Assembly (NCBI RefSeq): GCF_014530035.1 | Contig: NZ_JACVMX010000001.1 | Location: forward strand, 248,001 to 312,000 | DNA: 64,000 bases | Direction of reading: 5' to 3' | Origin: Leucobacter sp. cx-328 | Lineage (GTDB): Bacteria; Actinomycetota; Actinomycetes; Actinomycetales; Microbacteriaceae | Part shown: one piece after another, positions 52,586 to 61,434 of the stretch | Position numbering within the stretch: the stretch's first letter is position 1 | Layout of the letters: every line of letters starts with the position of its first letter | The notes under the pieces: generated by a model | Databases searched by the model: none | The model's input: only the letters and a program-made list of their open reading frames with translations | Told to the model about the DNA's origin: nothing | Translations under genes and position numbers: made by a program

Positions 52586-55570
52586 TTAGTTCATGAGTTC
52601 GTCGAGTTCGTTCTCCTTTCCATCAGTACCAGTGGGGTCTTCGGCTGCGGCTTCGCGTTCGCGCTGCTGAGCGAGGCGACGCCCGAACAACATCACGCCC
52701 GCTGCGGCGAGGATCGCGACGCCTGCGCCGATGCCGAGCGCCCACATGCCGCCGTTGTCGCCTCCGGTCACCGCCAGCTCAGGCGGAGCGGTGGGCTCGG
52801 TCACGACCTTGGTGGTCTCGTTCGGGGCACCGCAATGGCCGCGATGCAGCACGTCACCGTCCGGGCCGTACAGGGTCTCCACCCAGTAGTAGGTGCCGAC
52901 GCGATCAAACACCACATCGTTCGAGCGGTAGTCGCCCGGCTCGTCGACCTCGATGGCCTCGGAGGTGAAGACCAGCTCGTCTGCGGTGCAGAGCGCCTCG
53001 CTGCCGTCCTGCCGGTAGGCCTCGAACTTCAGCGTGGAACCCTCGGGCACCTTACCTGTGACGGTCGCGACATCGTGAGCGGGATCACCGAGCAGCACCT
53101 CGGGCACCGCGTTCGTGACCACGCTCACTTCCTCAGGCTGCCCAGTGACCACGGTGGTCTCACCCGGAGCACCGCAACGCCCCTCGACGATCACTTCACC
53201 GTCTTTGTCGTACAGGGTCTCGACCCAGTAGACATGGCCGGGCTGGTCGACGCTCGTGGTGCCGGAGCGGTAGATGCCCGCCTGGGTGACAGGAATCTGC
53301 TCGCTCTCGAAGAACGGTGCGTCGCACTGCGGCTCAGCCTCGGGATCGACCGGGCCATGCGCCCGGAACACGAGGTATGCACCTTCGGGGATGTCGGTGC
53401 CCTGCACGAGCGCGAGATCCTCGAACGGTTCACCGACGCGCGCCTCGGGTGTCGCCTGCGTAATCACCGAGACCGGCTGCCGATCATCGGGCACGAAGAA
53501 CCGCTCCCGAATATCGCCCGGCGAACTCGTGTGCGGCTGCACCCGGTCATCGCCCGCGAAGTGCGACACGATGACGTAGTAGCCGGGCTTCACCGGCTTG
53601 ATCGCATCCTCATCCGTGTACCCGAGATGGTAGGTGCCGTTTCGTGCGGGCGTCGTGATCGACGTGAGCACCGGAGCATCCTCAAGATCGAGGTCATCGG
53701 TCAGCTCGTCCTCGGTCTTGAACGGCCCGTACACGGTGTGCACGACCTCGTCATGGTCGGCACCCCAGTAGCCGTCGCCCTCGAACTCGCTGTGATTCTC
53801 GGGGAACCCGCTTACCTCGATCCGGTCGAACGCGCGACCGCCTTTGAGATGCACGTTGTACTCCTTGACCTCGGAGACGATCTTGATCGGCCAGCGCACC
53901 GAGTGCGTCTCGATGCTGATGCCGTAGTCATCGGCCCAATCGGCGGCGAGGTAGGGGCGCACCCATTCGGGCTGGTCAGCGCGCTTCATCTCCCACACCC
54001 AGGTCACAAACCCCGCGTTCGGCAGCACGATCTCAGGGCTGGTGTAGGTGCTGGGGCCGGTCGCGGTGATTGTGACCGTCTCGATTACTCGCGCGTCAGC
54101 GGGCACTTGGCCGGCCTGTGCAGGGGGCAGCGTGCCGGGCACCTGATAGGCGGTGCCCTTGAAGATCACGGGGATGTGCTCGCCGTTGTGCTTGAGCCAG
54201 ACCCCGTTGCTCGAGGACACGGTGATCGTGTCGGTCACCGTGTCGCCGGGGTTCACGAGCCGCTGGTCAGCGCGCGAGACCGCCTCGGGCTGGAACGGCA
54301 CCACCGACGTCTCCGGCACGAGGCCGAAACGATCGGTGAAGCTCTCGGTGATGTACTTCGCGTTCTCGCCCTGCGCTGCTTTGTCGATCGACCAGACCCA
54401 GGTGTAAAAACCTGACTCGGGAGCGGTGATCGTGCCCGGCGACGTGTAGTTGCCGGGGCCGGTCAGGGTGAGCTTCTCCGTGCCTGCGACAGGCGCACCG
54501 CTCGGCGGCGCGTTCGCCTCGGCGGGCTGCGCGTCGAACGGGCCGTAGAGCGTACCGACGGCCTCGACCGGGATCGGGGAACCGTTGATGCGAATCCACG
54601 AGTGCTTCGTCACCGTCACATTCACGCCGTCAACGAACTGGTCGCCCGCCTGTACGAACTTCGATGCGACCTGCGTGGTCAGCTCGGGCTGGAAATCGAG
54701 CGGGATCACGGGCGACTGCGCGGCGGCTTTCACCGGCTCGAAGCTCGCTGCTGCGAGAATCCGCTGCTCGCCGGGAGTGTAGAACATATCCACCCCGGCA
54801 CCCAGACCCGCAGCCTGTGACGAGAACGACGCACTCACACGGTACTCCGGCGCACCCTCAGCGGGGGTGCCGGTGATCGCGTGCGTGCCCGCACCGAGTG
54901 TCGCAGTAGTCGCACCGTTCGCAAACGTCGCATTGGTGAGCGTTACCGCGCCCGTGAGTGATCCTGGCGTGGTGCTGATCGTGAGGCGACCCTGGTACTG
55001 GTCGCTCATCTCGATACTCATCGACGCGGATGGCTTCGCCACCTCGTTGTCGGCGGCGGCCTGTCGCATTGCTGCGAGGTTTCCGAGCACCGTCGACCGC
55101 GCACCAGCCGGTACACGCTCGATGAAGTGTGCCTCGCCGCCGCGCGCGGCATAGGTGTCGTGGTCGGCGACATCCCACACGAACAGTTGTACCGCAGCCG
55201 TGATCGCCGGGTCTGACGATTCGCCCCAGGTGGCCATCACATAGTTCAGCTGCGCGAGTTGCCCCTCGGAGAGATTGTCGAGGGTGGTCTTCAGTTCGGG
55301 ATGCTCGGTGTTCCCGTAGGGCGGCAGCGCGTCGATGTCCATGCAGTATGCCTGACGGCCGTGTGAGGAGAACGAGCCGAGCCACAACTGCTCATTCCCA
55401 TATCCGACGCCCAGGGTCGCGGCCTGCGCAGCTGGGGCAGGCATCATGACGAGGCTCGATACGAGCATCAGCAGCGCCAGCAGCAAGGTGGCGAACTGTA
55501 CTCGGAATCTTCGCTCCTGGGGATCGACCCTGGGCCGATCATCCGGTGGGCGGGTGGACGTGTAAGACAT
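52586..55570 (-). CDS. LPXTG-like (LAVTG) surface protein with thioester-type N-domain
   Basis: 994 residues. Signal peptide FATLLLALLMLVSSLVMMPAPAAQA. A TQXA/thioester-like domain follows: AYCMDIDALPPYG supplies the Cys and AAVQLFVWDVADH the Gln pair that would form an internal thioester for covalent target binding. Then come repeated beta modules: two with DGVNVTVTKHSWIRING / DTITVSSSNGVWLKHNGEHI, and two with YYWVETLYGPDGDVLHRGHCGAP / HVYWVETLYDKDGEVIVEGRCGAP. It ends LAVTGG, TM helix MWALGIGAGVAILAAAGVMLFG and a charged tail unusually long (30 residues) and acidic. LAxTG suits class E sortase. Probable mating-contact adhesin. Confidence 0.88.
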   Translation of the reverse strand: MSYTSTRPPDDRPRVDPQERRFRVQFATLLLALLMLVSSLVMMPAPAAQAATLGVGYGNEQLWLGSFSSHGRQAYCMDIDALPPYGNTEHPELKTTLDNLSEGQLAQLNYVMATWGESSDPAITAAVQLFVWDVADHDTYAARGGEAHFIERVPAGARSTVLGNLAAMRQAAADNEVAKPSASMSIEMSDQYQGRLTISTTPGSLTGAVTLTNATFANGATTATLGAGTHAITGTPAEGAPEYRVSASFSSQAAGLGAGVDMFYTPGEQRILAAASFEPVKAAAQSPVIPLDFQPELTTQVASKFVQAGDQFVDGVNVTVTKHSWIRINGSPIPVEAVGTLYGPFDAQPAEANAPPSGAPVAGTEKLTLTGPGNYTSPGTITAPESGFYTWVWSIDKAAQGENAKYITESFTDRFGLVPETSVVPFQPEAVSRADQRLVNPGDTVTDTITVSSSNGVWLKHNGEHIPVIFKGTAYQVPGTLPPAQAGQVPADARVIETVTITATGPSTYTSPEIVLPNAGFVTWVWEMKRADQPEWVRPYLAADWADDYGISIETHSVRWPIKIVSEVKEYNVHLKGGRAFDRIEVSGFPENHSEFEGDGYWGADHDEVVHTVYGPFKTEDELTDDLDLEDAPVLTSITTPARNGTYHLGYTDEDAIKPVKPGYYVIVSHFAGDDRVQPHTSSPGDIRERFFVPDDRQPVSVITQATPEARVGEPFEDLALVQGTDIPEGAYLVFRAHGPVDPEAEPQCDAPFFESEQIPVTQAGIYRSGTTSVDQPGHVYWVETLYDKDGEVIVEGRCGAPGETTVVTGQPEEVSVVTNAVPEVLLGDPAHDVATVTGKVPEGSTLKFEAYRQDGSEALCTADELVFTSEAIEVDEPGDYRSNDVVFDRVGTYYWVETLYGPDGDVLHRGHCGAPNETTKVVTEPTAPPELAVTGGDNGGMWALGIGAGVAILAAAGVMLFGRRLAQQREREAAAEDPTGTDGKENELDELMN

Positions 55571-55656
55571 AGATCGCTCCTGACTCCTGTGTTGACAGGC
55601 CCCGCAATATGGCGGTGACCCGACAGCGAGGTAAGACAGAAACCCCGAGCACGAAG

Positions 55657-55693
55657 AAACGGTCTGAGAAGCACAGCACTTCTCAGACCGTTT
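55657..55693. terminator. Perfect 15-bp hairpin at the left border of the nested element
   Basis: AAACGGTCTGAGAAG (55657-55671), loop CACAGCA, complement 55679-55693. It lies ~90 nt before the surface-protein start on its 5' side. It could be the original terminator of the upstream ICE operon, or belong to the inserted element. Confidence 0.65.
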
Positions 55694-55720
55694 GCGGAGA
55701 TGAGCTTTTAATCTCTATGC

Positions 55721-55785
55721 GTTGAAGTTCCCGACCCGGTTCTGTGCCCCAGCGGCCTCGCTTCCCTTGTGGTTGCAAGTTCCCG
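55721..55785. repeat. AAGTTCCCG motif, two copies at the left border (third at 61592-61601)
   Basis: GTTGAAGTTCCCG (55721-55733) and GTTGCAAGTTCCCG (55772-55785) are direct repeats. GAAGTTCCCG recurs in the same orientation at 61592-61601 by the right border, there within a near-palindrome GGCGGAAGTTCCCGCC. Candidate recombinase-binding sites. Confidence 0.5.
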
Positions 55786-55877
55786 TCACGCCTGACGCAA
55801 AATGAAAAACCTTCACTCTCAATGACGGTTCGTCGGTACGATTGACGTATGGTCGCCTCTCGTGAACTGCCGGGGTC

Positions 55878-56957
55878 ATGAAGCTCGTCGCGCTGCGTGG
55901 CGGCGCTGCCGACGAGGTGCTGCGGACTGCCCAGGACGCGGAGGACTTCGAGCAGGAGATCGTTGACGAGCACGCGATCGCGATGGCTGCCGCTGGCCTC
56001 AGCGACGGCCATATCCAGGGCACCCGCCGGATCATCATCGAGTTCGCCCGTTCGCTGACGGGCCCGTTGTGGGAGGCGGGCTGCGCCGACGCGGACGCGT
56101 TCCTGGCCGAGCAGCGGCGCATGGGCCACGCGGTGAGCACGCGGGCGGGCAAGGCCGGGGCGCTGGCGCAGTTCTACGAGTTCGTCATCGCCCGCTATCA
56201 GGGCCAGATTCACCGCATGACCGGGGTGGTGGTCGAGCAGCCCATTGATGACTTCAACCGGCAGTCCGGTGCGTCGCTGGGCAAGGTGCGCGTGCCGCCG
56301 TCCGATGACGAGGTCGACGCGCTGTTCACGGGCTGGCGGCAGTCGATCCCGGACGCGCGGAAGTATCTCCCGGCCGCGCGTGACTACTTCGCCGCGTCGT
56401 TGTGGCGGCGGGTCGGGGTGCGGATCAACGAGACGGTGATGCTCGACATCCGCGACTGGCGGCCCGACCTCGGCGGGCTAGGGAAGCTGCATGTGCGGTT
56501 CGGGAAGGGCTCGCACGGGCGCGGCTTCAAGGCCCGCCTGGTGCCCGCGATCAACGGGGCCGACCAGCTCATCGACTGGTGGCTGGCCGAGGTGCGTCAC
56601 CAGTTCGGCGACGACTGGGTCAACCCGGATGCGCCGATGCTGCCCTCCGAACGGTTCGATGAGGACCTGGGGCGCTGCGCCAGAGTGAGCGACTACTCGC
56701 TGCGGCGCGGCCTGACAATCCAGACCGAGCGGTTCCTGCCCGCGTGGGCGGGCCGGTTGACGCCTCATGTGCTGCGGCATTACTGCGCCTCGTCTCTGTA
56801 TGGGAGCGGGATGGACTTGAAAGCGATCCAAGAGCTGCTGGGCCACCAGTGGCTGTCCACGACGTCGGGGTATGTCCACGTGCGTAGCGAGCATGTCGAG
56901 CTGGCCTGGCGCAACGCCAACCAGCGGGTCGAGGCCCGCTTCGCGGAAGAAAGGTGA
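55878..56957 (+). CDS. Tyrosine recombinase, catalytically complete (TnpA-like)
   Basis: 359 residues, near the 361 of Tn554 TnpA. SAM-like N-domain (HAIAMAAAGLSDGHIQGTRRIIIEFARSL). All catalytic residues visible: Arg-I in RRVGVRINETVML, Lys in RFGKGSHGRGF, H-x-x-R in LTPHVLRHYCASS, His in ELLGHQWLSTTSGY, Tyr in SGYVHVRSEH. ATG 55878 overlaps the stop of a possible 10-codon leader (55849-55881). The next gene begins 7 nt after the stop. Confidence 0.9.
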   Translation: MKLVALRGGAADEVLRTAQDAEDFEQEIVDEHAIAMAAAGLSDGHIQGTRRIIIEFARSLTGPLWEAGCADADAFLAEQRRMGHAVSTRAGKAGALAQFYEFVIARYQGQIHRMTGVVVEQPIDDFNRQSGASLGKVRVPPSDDEVDALFTGWRQSIPDARKYLPAARDYFAASLWRRVGVRINETVMLDIRDWRPDLGGLGKLHVRFGKGSHGRGFKARLVPAINGADQLIDWWLAEVRHQFGDDWVNPDAPMLPSERFDEDLGRCARVSDYSLRRGLTIQTERFLPAWAGRLTPHVLRHYCASSLYGSGMDLKAIQELLGHQWLSTTSGYVHVRSEHVELAWRNANQRVEARFAEER

Positions 56958-56964
56958 ATCGCCT

Positions 56965-57291
56965 GTGCAATGGAATTTGAGAATGCGAGCCGCCGAGCGC
57001 GGCATCTGGAAGTCCGCCGAGATGCGCCGCCGCCTCGCCGCGGCAGGACTGGAGATCAGCGCCGGGAAGATGTCGGGCTGGTGGGCCGGAACCCCCGCGA
57101 CGATCCGTCTGGAAGAGCTCGACGTGCTCTGCTCGATCCTCGACTGCGCACCCTCTGACCTGATGACTCCCGAGCCCCAGAAGGTTGCGGCGAGGCGTCC
57201 GAGACAGGCCGAGACGGTGGGCGGTGAGAAGGAGGTCGGCCCGACGGTCTCGCCCCGCTTCGGTAAGCCCCGTTCCGAGCCGCCGCTGTGA
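56965..57291 (+). CDS. Small XRE-like helix-turn-helix protein of the recombinase trio
   Basis: 108 residues from GTG 56965, preceded by GAAGAAAGG at the end of the recombinase gene; ATG 56983 is an alternative. SAEMRRRLAAAGLEISAGKMSGWWAGTPATIRLEELDVLCSILDCAPSDLM is an XRE-type HTH. The tail is basic and Pro-rich. It may regulate or orient the recombination complex, as TnpC does in Tn554. The stop overlaps the next GTG (GTGA). Confidence 0.78.
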   Translation: MQWNLRMRAAERGIWKSAEMRRRLAAAGLEISAGKMSGWWAGTPATIRLEELDVLCSILDCAPSDLMTPEPQKVAARRPRQAETVGGEKEVGPTVSPRFGKPRSEPPL

Positions 57292-59048
57292 GTCCAGCGC
57301 CGGGGCCGGAAGCGCGGCTGCGGGTACCGCCCTTGTGCAACCGCTGCCAGGTCAACCGCGTCGCGTGGAGCAAGCCCCGCATCGACTTCTGCTACGACTG
57401 CATGCCCGGAGGCCCGTTCCCGCCGCCACCCTGCGAGATGTGCGGAACGACCACCGACTACTTCAGCCAGGGCCTGTGCCAGCGCTGCCACCCGCGCAGC
57501 CCCCACAAGGTCGGCTCCTGCAAGAGCTGCCTCGCGTGGGGCGTGTATCCGCAGCACAACTGGATGTGCTGGTCGTGCCGCTGGTGGCAGACCCACTACC
57601 CGAAAGGGGTCTGCAACTACTGCCATCGCGATACCTGGATCGGTGACCGGGGTGCGTGCCGTCTTTGCCTCGAACAGGCCCGGATGCTCCAAGAGCCCGG
57701 CCGCGCCCTCGACCTCGCGGGCGCGAACAAACACGGCCAGCAGCTCTTCTTCGCGAACATGCACTTTCAGCGCCGCCGTACTCCGCGCCTCAAGCCTGCG
57801 AACGGGTGGAAGACGCCCGGCGGGTGGGGTCGCCCCGGCCCGCCGCCGAAGAAGCTCGCCCTGACCGAGTGGGTGCAGCCCGTCCTCATCGACGTCGCCC
57901 CTGACCCCGAGCTGCTGCTCCAGCGCGCCCTGATCGAGAACAGCGAGCTGACCCGATACTGCAACGCGATCGTGCACGAGCACGCCGAACAGTTCGGCTG
58001 GTCTGTCCGCCAACGCAACGACGTGATCCGTTCCCTGCGCCTGCTGCAGACCCTCCGCGACAGCCCGACCGCGAAGATCCGCGCCTCCGACGTGCTCCAA
58101 CTCCCACGCTATGACGGCAACATCGTCTCCACCCTCGACGTGCTCGACGCCGCCGGGCTGCTCATCGATGACCGGCCCCGCTGGATCGACACCTACTTCG
58201 CGAACAAGACGTCGCTGCTGCCACAGGTGATGCAGGAGCAGCTCGAGGTCTGGGTGAACGTCATGATCGACGGAGCGACGGCCGCGCCCCGGCAGCGCTC
58301 CCGCGACCCGCTGACCGTGAAAGTCCATATCCACGCCGTCGTGCCGGCCGTGACCGCGTGGGCCGAGGCCGGCCATCAGTCGCTCGCCGAGATCAGCCCC
58401 GCTCAGATTCGTGACGTGCTGCCCGAGAGCGGGAACCCGCGTGCGCTCATGGAGCGTGGCCTGCGGTCGCTGTTCAAGGTACTCAAAGCTCGCAGGCTCC
58501 TCTTCCAGAACCCCACCCGCGGCATGACGTTCACCAAGGTCAACGGCAACATCCCGATGCCGCTGGACACCGCGCTCATCCGTGAGAAACTGAACTCGCC
58601 CCACCCCGTGATCGCGTTGGCCGTCGCTCTCGTTGCGTTCCACGCCCTGACCGCGAAACAGGTCTCCGAGCTGCTGCTCACCGACATCGTCGACGGGCGA
58701 TTGAACGTCGCAGGCCGGAGCATCCCGCTCGCCGCTCCCGTCCGCGAACGCCTCGCCCGATGGCTCGACTACCGCCAGAACAGATGGCCGAACTCGCAGA
58801 ACCCGCACCTCATCATCCACCAGCGCTCCGCGCCCAGGATGATGGCCGCGAACCGAACCTACCCCTGGCAGCAGGCCGGCATCCGCCCGCAGGCCCTCCG
58901 CGAAGACCGCATCCTCGCCGAAGCCCACGCCACCCGCGGCGACGCCCGCGCGATCAGCGACCTCTTCGGCCTCAGCATCGCCGGCACCGACCGCTACATC
59001 GACACCCTCGCACACCCCGACCTCACCACCAGCGACCAGCCAGGGTGA
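57288..59048 (+). CDS. Zinc-ribbon protein with degenerate tyrosine-recombinase domain (TnpB-like)
   Basis: 586 residues from GTG 57288. Residues ~10-130 carry seven or more CxxC pairs: CNRCQ, CYDC, CEMC, CQRC, CKSC, CWSC, CNYC, CRLC. That is four likely zinc ribbons, unusual for a recombinase. A long helical middle follows. Residues ~440-580 have the recombinase fold outline: HALTAKQVSELLLTDI where T-G-L-R-I-S-E-L is usual, and QALREDRILAEAHATRGDARAISDLFGLSIAGTDRYIDTL where H-x-L-R...LGHs...Y is usual. Hand alignment keeps Arg-II and the Tyr, but Arg-I is Gln and both His positions are lost. Probably an architectural partner of the active recombinase. Confidence 0.75.
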   Translation: MSPAPGPEARLRVPPLCNRCQVNRVAWSKPRIDFCYDCMPGGPFPPPPCEMCGTTTDYFSQGLCQRCHPRSPHKVGSCKSCLAWGVYPQHNWMCWSCRWWQTHYPKGVCNYCHRDTWIGDRGACRLCLEQARMLQEPGRALDLAGANKHGQQLFFANMHFQRRRTPRLKPANGWKTPGGWGRPGPPPKKLALTEWVQPVLIDVAPDPELLLQRALIENSELTRYCNAIVHEHAEQFGWSVRQRNDVIRSLRLLQTLRDSPTAKIRASDVLQLPRYDGNIVSTLDVLDAAGLLIDDRPRWIDTYFANKTSLLPQVMQEQLEVWVNVMIDGATAAPRQRSRDPLTVKVHIHAVVPAVTAWAEAGHQSLAEISPAQIRDVLPESGNPRALMERGLRSLFKVLKARRLLFQNPTRGMTFTKVNGNIPMPLDTALIREKLNSPHPVIALAVALVAFHALTAKQVSELLLTDIVDGRLNVAGRSIPLAAPVRERLARWLDYRQNRWPNSQNPHLIIHQRSAPRMMAANRTYPWQQAGIRPQALREDRILAEAHATRGDARAISDLFGLSIAGTDRYIDTLAHPDLTTSDQPG

Positions 59049-59130
59049 CGCCGCCGCGCCGGGTCGATTCCGGCCCCAGGGTCGTGCTCTCGCGGACGGT
59101 CAGGAGCCAGGTGCAACGGTGGCCGATCCG

Positions 59131-61047
59131 TCACAGATCTGCGGTGGCGCGGCTCGTGCGGGCGGCGCGGAGCCCGTTGAGGATGACGATCACCTCAGCG
59201 ATCTCGTGCACCAGCACCACCGCGGCCAGACCCAGGACACCGAACAGGGCGAGCGGGAGCAGCACGACGATGATCATGAGCGACAGGATGATGTTCTGGT
59301 TCATGATGTGCCTGCCGCGGCGGGCGTGAGCGAACGCGCGCGGCAGGAGGCGCAGGTCGTGACCGGTGAACGCGACGTCGGCGGACTCGATCGCGGCATC
59401 GGAACCTGTCGCGCCCATCGCGATGCCGATATCCGAGGCGGCCAGTGCAGGGGCGTCGTTGATGCCGTCACCGATCATCGCGACCGAGCCGTGCCTGCCC
59501 AGCTCGCTGATCGCGGCGGCCTTGTCCTCCGGGCGCAGCTCGGCGCGCACGTCCTCGATCCCGGCCTGCGCGGCCAGCGCGCGGGCGGTGCGGGCGTTGT
59601 CACCGGTGAGCATGGTCGCCCCGACACCCTGGGTCGCGAGGGTGCGCACGACCTCTGGGACCTCGGGGCGCAGCTCGTCGCGGACCCCGATCGCGGCGAC
59701 CGGGAGTCCGTCGCGGTGCACGATGACGACGGTCATGCCCTGCTCCTCCAAGCCGGCGACCTGGTCCTTGAGCGTCCCCGCGTCCAGCCAGCGGGGGCTG
59801 CCGACGGTGACCTGGGCCCCGTCGAGGGTGCCTTCGATGCCGTGCCCGGCCTGCTCGGTGACGTCCAAGGCGGCGGGGGCTCCGGGTGAGGCGGCGGTGA
59901 TCGCGGCGGCCAGCGGGTGGGTGCTGTGCTGCTCCAGGGATGCCGCCCAGGCCAGGGCCTGCGCCTCGTCCACCCCGTCGGCGGTGAGAACGGCGGTGAC
60001 GGCGGGCTCGTTGCGTGTGAGGGTGCCGGTCTTGTCGACGGCGACGTGGCGGATCACGCCGAACCGCTCGAACACGGCACCGGACTTGATGATCACGCCG
60101 AGCCGGCTCGCCGAGCCGATCGCGGCGACGACGGTCAGCGGGACGGAGATCGCCAGCGCGCACGGCGACGCGGCGACGAGCACCACGAGCGCGCGGGTGA
60201 TCCACAGCCCCGGGTCGCCCAGCAGCGAGCCGATCAGCGCGACGAGAGCAGCGAGGATCAGCACGCCAGGCACGAGCGGCCGGGCGATGCGGTCGGCCAG
60301 GCGGGCGCGGTCGCCCTTCTCGGTCTGCGCCTGCTCCACCAGCTCCACGATCGTGGTCAGCGAGTTGTCGGTACCCGCCGCGGTCGTCTCGACCTCCAGG
60401 GCACCGGCGGTGTTGATCGCCCCGGCCGACACCGCATCGCCGGGCTCGACTTCCACCGGGATGGACTCGCCCGTGATCGCGGAGGTGTCCAGGCTCGACC
60501 GGCCCGTGCGGACGATCCCGTCGGTCGCAATCCGCTCACCCGGACGCACCAGCATCAGCTGACCAACGGCCAGGTCCTTTGCGGCGACCTCCACGGACGC
60601 GCCATCCCGCCGGATGGTCGCGGTCTCCGGGACCAGCTTGAGCAGCGCCCGCAGCCCGCCGCGGGCGCGGTCCATCGCCTTGTCCTCCAACGCCTCGGCG
60701 ATCGAGTACAAGAACGCCAACGCCGCGGCCTCCCCGACGTAGCCGAGGATGACCGCGCCGATCGCGCTGATCGTCATCAGCAGCCCGATGCCCAGCTTGC
60801 CCTTGAGCAGCTTGCGGATCGCGCCCGGGGTGAACGTCGACGCGCCCAGCAGCAGGCCGATCCAGAACGCCACCAGTGCCGGGATCTCCGCCCCTGCCCA
60901 TTCCAGGACCAGACCGGTGCCGAAGGCGACGCCGGAGAACACCGGGACCATGACCCCGCTGTCCCGCCACCACGGACGCTCCCGCCCTTCCTCGGCCTCC
61001 TCAACGATCAGAGTGTCGGGCTCGTCGCAGCCGCACGCCGCGCTCAC
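59131..61047 (-). CDS. P1B-type heavy-metal-exporting ATPase (CtpG-like)
   Basis: 638 residues from GTG 61047, which overlaps the cmtR stop; longer starts run back into cmtR in a shadow frame. Short metal-binding N-tail ACGCDEPD instead of a full HMA domain. TGES (ITGESIPVEVEPGD), membrane SPCALAISVP, phosphorylation DKTGTLT, HP motif STHPLA, GDGINDAPALAASDIGIAMG. SPC rather than CPC in TM6 with HEIAEVIVILN in TM8 recalls the P1B-4-like branch, whose members export Co, Cd, Zn or Fe. Linkage to a CmtR regulator suggests Cd/Pb export, like M. tuberculosis CtpG. Confidence 0.9.
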   Translation of the reverse strand: MSAACGCDEPDTLIVEEAEEGRERPWWRDSGVMVPVFSGVAFGTGLVLEWAGAEIPALVAFWIGLLLGASTFTPGAIRKLLKGKLGIGLLMTISAIGAVILGYVGEAAALAFLYSIAEALEDKAMDRARGGLRALLKLVPETATIRRDGASVEVAAKDLAVGQLMLVRPGERIATDGIVRTGRSSLDTSAITGESIPVEVEPGDAVSAGAINTAGALEVETTAAGTDNSLTTIVELVEQAQTEKGDRARLADRIARPLVPGVLILAALVALIGSLLGDPGLWITRALVVLVAASPCALAISVPLTVVAAIGSASRLGVIIKSGAVFERFGVIRHVAVDKTGTLTRNEPAVTAVLTADGVDEAQALAWAASLEQHSTHPLAAAITAASPGAPAALDVTEQAGHGIEGTLDGAQVTVGSPRWLDAGTLKDQVAGLEEQGMTVVIVHRDGLPVAAIGVRDELRPEVPEVVRTLATQGVGATMLTGDNARTARALAAQAGIEDVRAELRPEDKAAAISELGRHGSVAMIGDGINDAPALAASDIGIAMGATGSDAAIESADVAFTGHDLRLLPRAFAHARRGRHIMNQNIILSLMIIVVLLPLALFGVLGLAAVVLVHEIAEVIVILNGLRAARTSRATADL

Positions 61048-61403
61048 GCGCCCGCTCCCGTCCCGCAGCAGCCCGGCACCGTGCACTCGGCGTCCACGCA
61101 CGGCGCGTGCTCGTCCACGGCCAGCGTCACGTCTACCAGCGCCGTGAGCGCCGCCGCGAGGTGCGGGTCGGCGATCTCGTAGCGCGTCTGCCGACCCTCC
61201 GGCTCGGCGACCACGATCCCGCAATCCCGCAGGCACGTCAGATGGTTCGACACGTTCGACCGCGTCAACTCCAGCTCACGCGAGAGCACCGCCGGGTAGC
61301 TCGGCCCGTCCAGCAGGGTCATCAGGATCCGGGAACGCGTCGGATCCGCCATCGCCCGACCCAGCCGGTTCATGACATCAAGACGCGAAGCAATAGTCAG
61401 CAT
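61044..61403 (-). CDS. cmtR: ArsR/SmtB-family metal-sensing repressor CmtR
   Basis: 119 residues. MNRLGRAMADPTRSRILMTLLDGPSYPAVLSRELELTRSNVSNHLTCLRDCGIVVAEPEGRQTRYEIAD is close to M. tuberculosis CmtR. Both Cys of the CmtR DNA-helix motif are kept (TCLRDC, Cys57 and Cys61 equivalents), and APCVDAEC supplies the third ligand (Cys102 equivalent). The C-terminus adds Cys residues (PGCCG). Releases DNA on Cd(II)/Pb(II) binding. ATG 61403 lies 7 nt after TATAGT on the minus strand, so the mRNA may be leaderless. Confidence 0.92.
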   Translation of the reverse strand: MLTIASRLDVMNRLGRAMADPTRSRILMTLLDGPSYPAVLSRELELTRSNVSNHLTCLRDCGIVVAEPEGRQTRYEIADPHLAAALTALVDVTLAVDEHAPCVDAECTVPGCCGTGAGA

Positions 61404-61405
61404 GT

Positions 61406-61434
61406 ACTGAACTATACAGTAAGCACTGAACTAT
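61406..61434 (-). promoter_or_regulatory. cmtR promoter/operator with direct repeat
   Basis: ACTGAACTAT occurs at 61406-61415 and 61425-61434 (19-bp period), the first copy including the -10 box (TATAGT on the minus strand). Two same-face half sites would fit binding of a dimeric ArsR repressor. Confidence 0.6.

Noticed and set aside
55849-55881. 10-codon leader peptide overlapping the nested recombinase start (ATGA)
   Set aside because: Overlap is suggestive, but there is no RBS and nothing else to separate it from chance.
56478-59015. 845-codon antisense frame over the nested recombinase genes
   Set aside because: Shadow of two G+C-rich plus-strand genes that carry clear CxxC and recombinase motifs.
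59917-61182. 421-codon plus-strand frame opposite the metal ATPase
   Set aside because: Arg/Gln/His-rich shadow text; the minus strand holds all P-type ATPase motifs.
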